Shown: positions 16,608-25,243 of the stretch, piece by piece
How positions within the stretch are numbered: position 1 is the first letter of the stretch
Layout of the letters: the number at the start of each line of letters is the position of its first letter
Origin: JBEBSD01 sp040394475
Lineage (GTDB): Bacteria; Bacteroidota; Bacteroidia; Cytophagales; Spirosomataceae
Reading direction: 5' to 3'
DNA: 64,000 bases
Assembly: GCA_040394475.1 (NCBI GenBank)
Contig: JBEBSD010000006.1
Location: 1-64,000 of the forward strand
Notes under the pieces: model-generated
What the model was told of the DNA's origin: nothing
Seen by the model: the letters and a program-made list of their open reading frames with translations, nothing else
Databases searched by the model: none
Program-made: the position numbers and the translations under genes

Positions 16608-17627
16608 ATGAAAATTGGCCTAATAGGCTTGGGGCGTGTCGGAAAGATTCACCTGAGCAACCTGATCTACCATTTCCCCGAAGCGGAAGTAATTATTGCT
16701 TCCGACGTGATGGAGGAAAGTCACGGTTTCGCAAAAAAACTGGGCGTTGCCCGGGTTACTTCAAAGGCAGAAGACGTATTGACGCATCCGGAAGTGGAAG
16801 CGGTCATTATCTGTGCGCCGACCCCTTTTCACGTGCCCTATGTCAAGCTGGCGGCTCAAAACGGGAAGCATATTTTTTGTGAGAAACCCATTGATGTCAG
16901 CGTAGAGGCAATCATGGAAGCGCAGCAGGAAGTAGCCCGGTATGGCGTCAAGCTCATGGTGGGTTTCAACCGGCGGTTTGATGACAATTTTGCTCATATA
17001 CGGGAGCACGTGGAGGCCGGGAAAATCGGCGCCCCGCATATCCTCCGTATCACCAGCCGGGACCCGGCGCCGCCTTCACTGGAATACCTGGCCGGATCGG
17101 GCGGGATTTTTCTCGACATGACGATTCATGATTTTGATATGGCACGGTTCATCGTGGGAAGCGAGGTGACGGAAGTATATGTCAAGGGAGATGCCCTGGT
17201 CAATCCGGCCATTAAAGAACTGGGCGACATGGATACAGCAGTGATTGTGCTGAGCTTTGAAAATGGGGCGATAGGGGTGATCGACAACAGCCGGAAGGCA
17301 GTCTACGGATATGATCAACGGCTGGAGATCTTCGGATCAGGCGGGATGGTGAAGACCGAAAACCGCACACCCGATAACCTCAGTTATTTTAACGAGAGCG
17401 GAGTCGTACATTCATTGCCCTTGTATTTCTTTCTGGAACGCTACGAGAAAGCATTTAAATCATGTCTGAAAGCCTTTCTTGACAGTATTGCTACCAACAG
17501 TCCGACCCCTGTAGACCTGCATGACGGGTTAATGGCTACTGCGTTGGGAATTGCAGCCATGCGGTCGTGCCGGGAAGGGCGACCGGTGAAATTGTCAGAA
17601 GTACTTCCCCGGGTACCGGTTTACTGA
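16608..17627 (+). CDS. iolG: myo-Inositol 2-dehydrogenase
   Basis: This NAD-dependent enzyme of the Gfo/Idh/MocA family performs the first step, myo-inositol to scyllo-inosose. The 339 residues start with the Rossmann motif GLIGLGRVGKIH. The EKP motif contains catalytic Lys93, and the active-site pair Asp170 and His174 lies in DMTIHDFD, all in the order expected for inositol dehydrogenases. Its place in the middle of the iol operon supports inositol rather than another sugar as substrate. It starts 87 bases after iolA and ends 47 bases before the symporter. Full length, cytoplasmic. Confidence 0.94.
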   Translation: MKIGLIGLGRVGKIHLSNLIYHFPEAEVIIASDVMEESHGFAKKLGVARVTSKAEDVLTHPEVEAVIICAPTPFHVPYVKLAAQNGKHIFCEKPIDVSVEAIMEAQQEVARYGVKLMVGFNRRFDDNFAHIREHVEAGKIGAPHILRITSRDPAPPSLEYLAGSGGIFLDMTIHDFDMARFIVGSEVTEVYVKGDALVNPAIKELGDMDTAVIVLSFENGAIGVIDNSRKAVYGYDQRLEIFGSGGMVKTENRTPDNLSYFNESGVVHSLPLYFFLERYEKAFKSCLKAFLDSIATNSPTPVDLHDGLMATALGIAAMRSCREGRPVKLSEVLPRVPVY

Positions 17628-17674
17628 TCCCCCTTTCATATCTCCTATCAATTAAGGAAACTGAGCAACCCAAC

Positions 17675-19288
17675 ATGAACTATTCCGGACTCGAAACCCT
17701 CGATTATATTGTTTTTCTAATCTATTTCATAGGGGTGTCCTATTACGGGTACCGGATTTATAAACGCCGGTCGCAGAAGGAAACCTCCTCTGCCGACTAC
17801 TTCCTGGCGGAAGGAGCGCTGACCTACTGGGCGATCGGCGCATCCCTGATCGCATCCAATATTTCAGCGGAGCATTTTATCGGGATGTCGGGTTCGGGGT
17901 TTGCCATCGGGCTGGCGATTTCGTCCTACGAATGGATGTCGGCTGCGACCCTGATTGTAGTGGCGATCTTTTTCGTGCCGATTTACCTTAAAAACAAAAT
18001 CCATACGATGCCCCAGTTTTTGAGGCAGCGGTACAACCCGACGGTTGCGACGATTATGGCTATTTTCTGGCTGTTGTTATACGTTTTTGTCAATCTCACT
18101 TCCATACTCTACCTGGGTGCGCTGGCGCTGCAGGTCACGGCCGGCGTCGATTTTACGGCAGCCGTGATTGGCCTGGGCCTGTTCGCGGTGTTTATTACCA
18201 TCGGCGGAATGAAAGTGATCGGGTATACCGATGTTGTCCAGGTGATTGTGCTGGTGGTCGGGGGCCTTATCACCACCTACCTGGCAATGGACCTGGTAGC
18301 GGAGCATTTCGACAAACCAGGCATTTTGAGCGCCTTCGGGACCCTCAGGGAAGAGGCAGATTCCCATTTTCATATGATTCTTACCAAGGACAACCCCTAT
18401 TATAAGGACCTGCCGGGCCTGACGGTGATTTTCGGAGCCATGTGGATCAATAACCTGAATTACTGGGGATGCAACCAGTATATTATTCAGCGTACGCTGG
18501 GAGCCGATCTCAAAACAGCCCGGAAGGGGATTCTGTTTGCCGCTTTTTTGAAATTGCTCATACCCTTGATTGTGGTTATTCCGGGGATTGCGGCCTATGT
18601 GCTGTTTCAAAACGGGGTGTTTGGACAGGAGATGCTCGACAGCCAGGGGGTAGTCAAACCGGACCATGCCTATCCCGTGGTGCTGAACCTGTTGCCCGCC
18701 GGGTTGAAAGGGATGGCCTTCGCCGCCCTGACAGCGGCGATAGTGGCTTCGCTTGCGGGCAAGGCCAATAGTATTTCGACTATATTTACACTGGATATCT
18801 ACAAGCTGTATATCAATCCGCAGGCCACCGAAAAGCACCTGGTGAAAGTGGGAAAAATAACCATTTGGGTGGCCATGCTGATTGGCGTTCTGATCGCTCC
18901 GCAGTTGCGGGTTCTGGAGCAGGCGTATCAGTTTATCCAGGAGTATTCCAGTTTCATCACTCCCGGCGTATTTGCCATTTTCTTCCTGGGGATGTTCTGG
19001 AAACGGACCACCAGTACAGCTGCGCTCGTGGCGGCGCTGTTAACGATCCCATTGTCGACCGGGTTTAAGTTCTGGCTGGAGGAAATCCCGTTTCTCGACC
19101 GGATGGGGATTATTTTTCTGATTCTCGTAGCGGTAATTGTAGGGCTTACCCTGCTCGATCCTAAAAGTAGAACCAATCCCAAGGGACTGGAAATTGATGC
19201 AGCGATGTTCCGGCCCACTGCCGGATTTGCGTACGTGTCGATACTGATTTGCGGGATTCTGGCGGCGCTGTATGCGGTGTTCTGGTAA
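17675..19288 (+). CDS. Sodium/solute symporter, probable myo-inositol importer
   Basis: This 537-residue inner-membrane protein of the SSS (SGLT-like) family has about 13 or 14 membrane segments, including the family-typical ASNISAEHFIGMSGSG and NYWGCNQYIIQRTLGA blocks that are shared with vSGLT-type sugar and inositol carriers. I start at the ATG at 17675, 47 bases after iolG. The open frame runs back inside iolG but its first 36 residues are not family-like. Its position inside the iol operon, which has no other importer, makes sodium-driven myo-inositol uptake the likely role. Specificity itself is inferred from context. Confidence 0.9.
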   Translation: MNYSGLETLDYIVFLIYFIGVSYYGYRIYKRRSQKETSSADYFLAEGALTYWAIGASLIASNISAEHFIGMSGSGFAIGLAISSYEWMSAATLIVVAIFFVPIYLKNKIHTMPQFLRQRYNPTVATIMAIFWLLLYVFVNLTSILYLGALALQVTAGVDFTAAVIGLGLFAVFITIGGMKVIGYTDVVQVIVLVVGGLITTYLAMDLVAEHFDKPGILSAFGTLREEADSHFHMILTKDNPYYKDLPGLTVIFGAMWINNLNYWGCNQYIIQRTLGADLKTARKGILFAAFLKLLIPLIVVIPGIAAYVLFQNGVFGQEMLDSQGVVKPDHAYPVVLNLLPAGLKGMAFAALTAAIVASLAGKANSISTIFTLDIYKLYINPQATEKHLVKVGKITIWVAMLIGVLIAPQLRVLEQAYQFIQEYSSFITPGVFAIFFLGMFWKRTTSTAALVAALLTIPLSTGFKFWLEEIPFLDRMGIIFLILVAVIVGLTLLDPKSRTNPKGLEIDAAMFRPTAGFAYVSILICGILAALYAVFW

Positions 19289-19311
19289 AATTATGACGAT
19301 AGCTTAGCAAG

Positions 19312-20280
19312 ATGCGGGTAACCACGGCTCAATTATTTAAGAACTGCTACGGGCGGTACGCGATCCCGGCGGTCAATGTCTTTTTTATGGAGGAAGTGAT
19401 CGCCCTGTTTGCCGCCGCCCGGAAAGCAAAGGCTCCGTTTATTGTGCAGACCACCCCATTTGCCAGGGACTATGCGCACCCGGAAATGTTACTGGCCATG
19501 ATCGATGCGGCTTCACGGCTGTACCCGGATACGGTGTTTGCCGTTCACCTGGATCATGGAGAAGAGGCCCATATCCGGCACGCGCTGGGGGGCGGTGGCT
19601 ATACTTCGGTAATGATTGACGCGTCCCATGATGCTTTTGAAAGGAATGTAGAAAGAACCCGGGAGGTAGTAGCGGCGGCGCATGCAAAGGGGGTGAGTGT
19701 GGAAGCAGAGCTGGGGGTGCTGGCCGGAGTGGAGGACGATCTGACGGTAGCAAGGGATCGTGCGCTGTACACGAATCCGGAGGAAGTGGACGCCTTCGTA
19801 GCGGCGACAGGGTGTGATAGCCTGGCAATAGCCGTAGGGACCAGTCATGGCGCCTATAAGTTTTCAGGGAAACAGGGGCTGCAATTTCAGATCCTCGAAG
19901 CCATTCAGCAACTTTTGCCTGCCTTCCCCCTTGTTCTGCATGGCGGCTCTCATGTGGATGCCGACGTGATCCGCCGGATCAATGCGGCAGGAGGGAGGCT
20001 GCAGCAATCGGCAAAAGGGGTGCCGGATGAAGAAATCCGGCGGGCAATCCCCCTGGGTGTTTGTAAAATCAATATTGCAACCGATATGCGGTTATTATGG
20101 ACGCGGGTCACCCGGGAATTTTTCCGCGACCGTCCGGAAGAGTTTGCCCCTACCACGCCTGGTAAGTTGTATATGGAAGCCTACCAGGAGCTGATACTAA
20201 GAAAAATGGAATTGTTCGGAGCGACCGGGAAGGCAAACGGGTTCGGACGCTCTTCGTCATTAAAAAATAGCATACCATGA
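19312..20280 (+). CDS. iolJ: Class II aldolase, probable 6-phospho-5-dehydro-2-deoxygluconate aldolase
   Basis: This 322-residue class II (zinc) aldolase resembles fructose-bisphosphate aldolase. Metal and catalytic motifs are present: VHLDHGEE with zinc-ligand His and catalytic Asp, HGGSH with another zinc ligand, and NIATD for phosphate binding. In this operon the expected substrate is 2-deoxy-5-keto-D-gluconate 6-phosphate, split to dihydroxyacetone phosphate and malonate semialdehyde, which feeds IolA. The stop overlaps the ATG of iolD by four bases, so translation is coupled. The insertion around residues 125-150 is as in other IolJ/FbaA-type proteins. A pure FBP aldolase role is less likely given the context. 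Confidence 0.9.
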   Translation: MRVTTAQLFKNCYGRYAIPAVNVFFMEEVIALFAAARKAKAPFIVQTTPFARDYAHPEMLLAMIDAASRLYPDTVFAVHLDHGEEAHIRHALGGGGYTSVMIDASHDAFERNVERTREVVAAAHAKGVSVEAELGVLAGVEDDLTVARDRALYTNPEEVDAFVAATGCDSLAIAVGTSHGAYKFSGKQGLQFQILEAIQQLLPAFPLVLHGGSHVDADVIRRINAAGGRLQQSAKGVPDEEIRRAIPLGVCKINIATDMRLLWTRVTREFFRDRPEEFAPTTPGKLYMEAYQELILRKMELFGATGKANGFGRSSSLKNSIP

Positions 20281-22142
20281 CAAAACGACTGACGGTAGCC
20301 CAGGCTACCATTGAATTTCTGAAAAATCAATGGGTGGAAAGAGACGGTGTGGCAGTCCCTTTTTTCGGAGGATGCTTTGGGATATTCGGACATGGAAATG
20401 TGGCCGGATTAGGGCAGGCGCTCCAGCAGTATCCGGAGTTTAAATACTACCAGAGCCGTAACGAACAGTCGATGGTTCATGCAGCCGTGGCCTATGCCAA
20501 GCTGAAAAACCGGCTGGGCGCCATGGTATGCACCACTTCCATCGGGCCGGGCGCTACCAACATGATCACCGGGGCTGCCGTAGCGACGGTTAACCGGCTG
20601 CCGGTACTCTTGCTTCCCGGCGATATTTTTGCGACCCGGGCCCCGCAGCCGGTACTGCAGCAGCTCGAGAGCGCCGCTACCCAGGATATTTCGGTCAATG
20701 ATTGCTTCAGGCCGGTATCCCGGTATTGGGACCGTATTAACCGTCCCGAACAGCTGATTTATGCGCTGCCGGAGGTGATGCGGGTACTGACCTCTCCGGC
20801 CGAAACGGGTGCGGTGACGTTATCCATGCCGCAGGATGTGCAGACCCATGCCTATGATTTTCCGGCGGCGCTGTTTGAGAAAAAAAACTGGACGGTGCCG
20901 CGGGCCCGGGCTGACCGTGCACAGGTGAACAAGGCTGCGGAATGGATAGCGGCCTCCCGTAAGCCGGTGATTGTTGCCGGTGGCGGTGCGATTTACAGTG
21001 ACGCCACAGCGATACTGCATCAGTTTGCTTCCCGTACGGGTATCCCCGTCGGCGAAACATTTGCGGGAAAGGGAGCCGTGCGGTACGATGCACCGTATGC
21101 GATAGGAGGACTGGGGGCCACGGGCACCCGGTATGCGATCGGGGTGGCCAACGAAGCGGATCTGGTGATCGGGATAGGCACCCGTTACAGCGACTTTACA
21201 ACAGCCTCCAAGTCTTTGTTCAAGCATCCGGACGTCCGGTTTATCAATATCAATGTCAATGAATTCGACGCCTTCAAGCAGGGAGCGCTGCCGCTCACCG
21301 GCGATGCAAGGGCCATACTGGAGGAACTGGATGCTGCTTTACCGGGATACCAGGTGGGACCGGCTTACCGTTCGCAGATAGAAGGATTTAACAAGGCCTG
21401 GGACGAAGAGGTGACGCAGGTGTATGCCGCCGGCAACCGTACGGTTACCCCGATAGACCAGGCGGTGGTGATCGGGGTTTTGAATGCATTTATGGAAGAC
21501 AGGGATGTGATGATAAACGCCTCCGGAAGCGCCCCCGGCGATCTGCATAAATTATGGCGGGCCACCGACCCCAAAAACTTTCACCTGGAGTACGGCTTTT
21601 CGACAATGGGCTACGAAATAGCGGCAGGCCTTGGCGCTAAAATGGCCGCCCCCGACCGGAACGTTTATGTAATTTGCGGAGACGGGGGCTACCTGATGAA
21701 TAACCACGAGATCGTAACCGCCCTGCAGGAAGGCGTCAGGTTTACCATTTTGCTGCTCAATAACAACGGGTACGCCAGCATAGGCGGGCTGTCGGAGAGC
21801 ATTGGAAGTGAGCGTTTCGGCACGCAGTACCTGTACCGGGAGCATGCGTCGGGACAGCTTACCGGGGCGGAGCTGCCCGTGGACCTGGCGTTGAATGCCG
21901 AAAGCCTCGGCGCTCACGTAATCCGGGCCACCGACGCGGCCTCTCTTGAGCAGGCGCTGCAGGCATCGCTTACCGCCGACCGGGTGACGGTGATCTACAT
22001 CGAGACCAGTCTGTACCGGACCGTGAAGGGCTATAATGCCTGGTGGGAAGTCCCTGTAGCGGAAGTCAGTACATCGGAAGGGGTGCAAAAAGCGTATGAA
22101 ACCTATCGAGCAAACAAAAAAAGTCAGCGGATCCATCTCTGA
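20277..22142 (+). CDS. iolD: 3D-(3,5/4)-trihydroxycyclohexane-1,2-dione hydrolase
   Basis: IolD is a thiamine-diphosphate enzyme that opens the ring of the diketone made by IolE, giving 5-deoxy-D-glucuronate for IolB. The 621 residues follow the three-domain acetolactate-synthase layout. The cofactor-activating Glu lies in YQSRNEQSMVHAA near residue 65, a Rossmann-like middle domain lies at about 210-350, and the ThDP/Mg motif is GDGGYLMNNHEIVTA near residue 465. It starts inside the last codons of iolJ (ATGA overlap) and ends 47 bases before iolE. Length and motif order are normal for IolD. Confidence 0.95.
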   Translation: MTKRLTVAQATIEFLKNQWVERDGVAVPFFGGCFGIFGHGNVAGLGQALQQYPEFKYYQSRNEQSMVHAAVAYAKLKNRLGAMVCTTSIGPGATNMITGAAVATVNRLPVLLLPGDIFATRAPQPVLQQLESAATQDISVNDCFRPVSRYWDRINRPEQLIYALPEVMRVLTSPAETGAVTLSMPQDVQTHAYDFPAALFEKKNWTVPRARADRAQVNKAAEWIAASRKPVIVAGGGAIYSDATAILHQFASRTGIPVGETFAGKGAVRYDAPYAIGGLGATGTRYAIGVANEADLVIGIGTRYSDFTTASKSLFKHPDVRFININVNEFDAFKQGALPLTGDARAILEELDAALPGYQVGPAYRSQIEGFNKAWDEEVTQVYAAGNRTVTPIDQAVVIGVLNAFMEDRDVMINASGSAPGDLHKLWRATDPKNFHLEYGFSTMGYEIAAGLGAKMAAPDRNVYVICGDGGYLMNNHEIVTALQEGVRFTILLLNNNGYASIGGLSESIGSERFGTQYLYREHASGQLTGAELPVDLALNAESLGAHVIRATDAASLEQALQASLTADRVTVIYIETSLYRTVKGYNAWWEVPVAEVSTSEGVQKAYETYRANKKSQRIHL

Positions 22143-22189
22143 GACCGGGCAGGTGATCAGAACCGCGGAACACCAGTAAATAACTCATT

Positions 22190-23089
22190 ATGGACTATCA
22201 ACTAGGAATTGCTCCCATTAACTGGACCAACGACGACATGCCGGAGCTGGGCATGGAGAATACCTTCGAACAATGCATCAGTGAAATGGCTCTGGCCGGG
22301 TACACAGGATGCGAGGTAGGCAATAAATTCCCCCGCGACCCGGCAGTTCTGAAAAAAGCCCTGCAGCTGAGAGGGTTGCAAATTTGTAACCAGTGGCATA
22401 GTTATGAGCTCACTACGCTGCCGTTGGAGACGAATGTAAAGCGATTCCGGGAAACACTGCATTTCCTGAAGGAAATGGGCGCCAACGTGATTGGCGGGGG
22501 AGAAACAGGAAATAGCTGCCAGGGAAAAACAGATGTTCCCGTGTTTACCGGAAAAGGAATGCTGACCACAGCGGAAGCGTGGAAGCACTTTACATCGGGA
22601 CTGAATGAACTGGGGAAGATCGCCCGTGACAGCGGGTTGAAACTGGCCTTTCATCATCACATGGGCACCTGCATTCAGACCGCCGAAGAAACGGACCGGT
22701 TGCTGAATGAAACGCATCCTGACTATGTCTTTCTGAATTATGACTGTGGCCATTTCTACTTTTCCGGAGAAGATCCGGTGGCGTGTTTGAAAAAATACCT
22801 CGGCCGGACCGCGCATATCCATCTGAAGGACATCCGTCCCGACGTCCTGCAGCGGGTTCGCGATAATGCCGTTAGCTTTCTGGATGCGGTGCGGCAAGGC
22901 GTATTTACGGTACCGGGCGACCCGGAAGGCTGCATTGATTTTCCATCGCTGTTCGAGGTGTTGAAAGCGGATACTTATAAAGGCTGGCTGGTAGTGGAAG
23001 CGGAACAGGACCCGGCGAAAGCTAACCCGTTGGAATACGCCAGGCTCGCGCATGCGTATATCAGCGGGCTGTTGAAAGAAACACCCTAA
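22190..23089 (+). CDS. iolE: myo-Inosose-2 dehydratase
   Basis: IolE removes water from scyllo-inosose, the product of IolG, to give the diketone used by IolD. The 299-residue protein has the xylose-isomerase-like TIM-barrel fold and the IolE N-terminus GIAPINWTNDDMPELG. Metal-ligand regions are visible in FHHHMGTC, NYDCGHFYFSG and HIHLKDI, and the family ending VVEAEQDP. It is the last gene of the operon. The stop is followed by a weak hairpin (GGCAAAA 23119-23125 with TTTTGCC 23133-23139) that lacks a T-run, so read-through into the next gene is possible. Confidence 0.95.
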   Translation: MDYQLGIAPINWTNDDMPELGMENTFEQCISEMALAGYTGCEVGNKFPRDPAVLKKALQLRGLQICNQWHSYELTTLPLETNVKRFRETLHFLKEMGANVIGGGETGNSCQGKTDVPVFTGKGMLTTAEAWKHFTSGLNELGKIARDSGLKLAFHHHMGTCIQTAEETDRLLNETHPDYVFLNYDCGHFYFSGEDPVACLKKYLGRTAHIHLKDIRPDVLQRVRDNAVSFLDAVRQGVFTVPGDPEGCIDFPSLFEVLKADTYKGWLVVEAEQDPAKANPLEYARLAHAYISGLLKETP

Positions 23090-23196
23090 CGGGTTTAGTA
23101 AATTTATTGTATGATTTTGGCAAAACCTTTGATTTTGCCGGGAAACCTTTTGATATTAGCAGATATCTATTTTCAATAAACTATAACACATTTCTT

Positions 23197-23445
23197 ATGG
23201 GTATCATCTCTTGGTTAATCATGGGCCTAATAGCAGGGGCAATTGCTAAATTTTTACATCCCGGAGAAGATCCCGGAGGCTTTTTTGTTACTATTCTCAT
23301 TGGAATCGTCGGAGCCGTAATCGGCGGGTTCATCTCGCAGGCACTGGGTTTCGGAACGGTGGAAGGATTCGATTTCCGGAGTTTGGCTATTGCCATTCTG
23401 GGGTCTATTTTACTGCTTTTCATTTATCGCAGGGTTAAAGGCTGA
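23197..23445 (+). CDS. GlsB/YeaQ/YmgE family small membrane protein
   Basis: This 82-residue protein has three hydrophobic segments and the family glycine pattern (SWLIMGLIAGAIAKFLHPG, GIVGAVIGGFISQ, AILGSILLLFIYR). This is the transglycosylase-associated, stress-induced inner-membrane family (YeaQ/YmgE/GlsB). The real molecular role is unclear, and it is often linked to general stress. I choose the ATG at 23197, because the upstream TTG-initiated extension would include the hairpin after iolE. It is probably expressed from its own promoter between 23090 and 23196. Confidence 0.85.
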   Translation: MGIISWLIMGLIAGAIAKFLHPGEDPGGFFVTILIGIVGAVIGGFISQALGFGTVEGFDFRSLAIAILGSILLLFIYRRVKG

Positions 23446-23641
23446 TACGGTCTCTTACGCTTCCGGCTTGATTTTTGAATAATTGGTTAAGTTTGTACTT
23501 TGAAAATAGTGCAGGTTTAACCAATTATTTGTTTATTTCTTTTCGATTTGAAGAAACCTCGTGAAACAGGCAGGCCTTTGACTTACCGGATGTAAGCAAT
23601 CGGCGGGGCCGCCCGGACACAAACCACCGATAAGTAAAATA

Positions 23642-23704
23642 GCTGATAGCCGATAGCCGATAGCCGATAGCTGATAGCCGATAGCTGACTACTGATCGCT
23701 GAAA
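23642..23704. repeat. Heptamer tandem repeat (GCYGATA)n
   Basis: Six back-to-back 7-bp units at 23642-23683 read GCTGATA, GCCGATA three times, GCTGATA, GCCGATA. They are followed by three decayed units (GCTGACT, ACTGATC, GCTGAAA) up to 23704. The array ends 12 bases before the ATG of the GH3-family gene, so changes in copy number would alter the spacing of its leader or promoter. Confidence 0.85.
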
Positions 23705-23716
23705 TCTTTTATAACT

Positions 23717-25243
23717 ATGAAGTTAATCAATGACACGGTTGTTTGGTTTTTGAAACGTCGTATAGAGCGTATTGAACAGTTTAAGGCCAATCCCATTGAA
23801 ACCCAACAGCAGGGACTGGATGAATTGCTGCATACGGCACGCTATACCGAATGGGGGATGCTGTATAACTACGGACAAATTAAATCGGCAAAAGAGTATG
23901 CGGAACAGGTGCCGGTATCTACCTACGAAGATTTGTTTCCTTACATTGAAAGGGTCCTGAAAGGAGAACCGAATGTCCTCTGGCCTTCGGCCATTGAATG
24001 GTTTTCCAAATCATCCGGTACCACCAATGCCCGCAGTAAGTTCTTACCCGTGTCGCCCGAGGCATTAGAGGATTGTCATTATATGGGCGGGAAGGATATG
24101 ATGACCCTCCTGATCCAGAACAAACCTGATACCAGCGTATTTGAAGGAAAAGGGTTGTCGATCGGCGGCACGTTGCATCCGAATCCCTATAATTCCGAAA
24201 CGCAGGCCGGGGATATTTCGGCTATTATCATGAACAACCTGCCGGCCTGGGGGCAGTTTCTCCGGACACCCCCGCTGGAGGTAGCCTTGATGGACAAGTG
24301 GGAGGAGAAAATTGACAAAATGACGGAAATCTGCGCCGATGAGGATGTAACGAGTATTCTCGGGGTGCCGACCTGGGCGATTGTGCTGCTGGACCGCATT
24401 ATGGAAAAAAAGGGCGCCTCCGACATGATGGACATATGGCCGGGTTTTGAAGTGTTTGTGCACGGCGCAGTGTCCTTTACGCCTTACCGGGAATTGTTTA
24501 AGAAGAAGTATTTCAAATCACCAAAGGTAAGTTACCTGGAAATATACAATGCTTCAGAGGGATCCATCGCGATACAGGATGACCTCGGACTGGAAGGGGA
24601 GATGCTGCTGATGCTGGATTATGGTATTTTTTATGAGTTTATACCGATGGAGGAAGTTCATAAGAAGTTCCCTAAGGCGCTGACCCTCGATGAAGTGGCG
24701 CTCCATACCAACTACGCTTTGGTGATGTCTACGAATGCGGGTTTATGGCGTTACATGATCGGGGATACGATTAAGTTTACATCTAAATACCCCTTCCGGA
24801 TCAAGGTAAGCGGTCGCACGAAGCATTTTATCAACACGTTCGGGGAGGAGGTGATCGTGGAAAATGCCGAAGCTGCGATTGCGGAAGCCTGTCACCGGAC
24901 AGGGGCTAAAATACGGGAATTTACGGCAGGACCTGTCTACATGCAGGAAGGAAAAAGGGGCCGTCATGAATGGATTATCGAATTTGAAACGGATCCGGAT
25001 AATAGTGAAACCTTTGACCGGGTGCTGGATGCCCGGCTGCGCGAGGTGAATTCTGATTACGATGCCAAACGCTATCTGGATATTGCGCTACTGCCGCCGC
25101 TGATTCATAAGGTGCCTCCGGGAACGTTTTATGAATGGATGCGCGTGCGGGGTAAGCTGGGCGGACAAAACAAGGTGCCCCGTCTGAGCAATGACCGGGA
25201 TTACCTGGATGAATTACTGGCCATGCAACCGGTCTCCAAATGA
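23717..25243 (+). CDS. GH3 auxin-responsive promoter family protein
   Basis: This 508-residue protein belongs to the GH3 family, adenylate-forming enzymes related to firefly luciferase. In plants they couple amino acids to acids such as indole-acetate. Recognisable blocks are the ATP-binding FSKSSGTTNARSKFLPVS near residue 97, YNASEGSIAIQDD, and GLWRYMIGDTIKF with the family's late Arg/Asp. Bacteroidota homologues are widespread with no settled substrate, so I call only an acyl-adenylating enzyme. Its stop overlaps the ATG of the lipoprotein phosphatase (ATGA), which implies joint expression. A heptamer repeat array sits immediately before its start. Confidence 0.88.
   Translation: MKLINDTVVWFLKRRIERIEQFKANPIETQQQGLDELLHTARYTEWGMLYNYGQIKSAKEYAEQVPVSTYEDLFPYIERVLKGEPNVLWPSAIEWFSKSSGTTNARSKFLPVSPEALEDCHYMGGKDMMTLLIQNKPDTSVFEGKGLSIGGTLHPNPYNSETQAGDISAIIMNNLPAWGQFLRTPPLEVALMDKWEEKIDKMTEICADEDVTSILGVPTWAIVLLDRIMEKKGASDMMDIWPGFEVFVHGAVSFTPYRELFKKKYFKSPKVSYLEIYNASEGSIAIQDDLGLEGEMLLMLDYGIFYEFIPMEEVHKKFPKALTLDEVALHTNYALVMSTNAGLWRYMIGDTIKFTSKYPFRIKVSGRTKHFINTFGEEVIVENAEAAIAEACHRTGAKIREFTAGPVYMQEGKRGRHEWIIEFETDPDNSETFDRVLDARLREVNSDYDAKRYLDIALLPPLIHKVPPGTFYEWMRVRGKLGGQNKVPRLSNDRDYLDELLAMQPVSK

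Noticed and set aside
23119..23139. Terminator after iolE
   Set aside because: The 7-bp stem has no T-run on either strand, so it is only mentioned with iolE.
23107..23196. TTG-initiated extension of the GlsB-type protein
   Set aside because: The extra 30 residues cover the hairpin after iolE and are absent from the family. The ATG at 23197 fits exactly.
23642..23704. CRISPR array
   Set aside because: The units are 7 bp with no spacers and no cas genes in the window. It is a simple tandem repeat.
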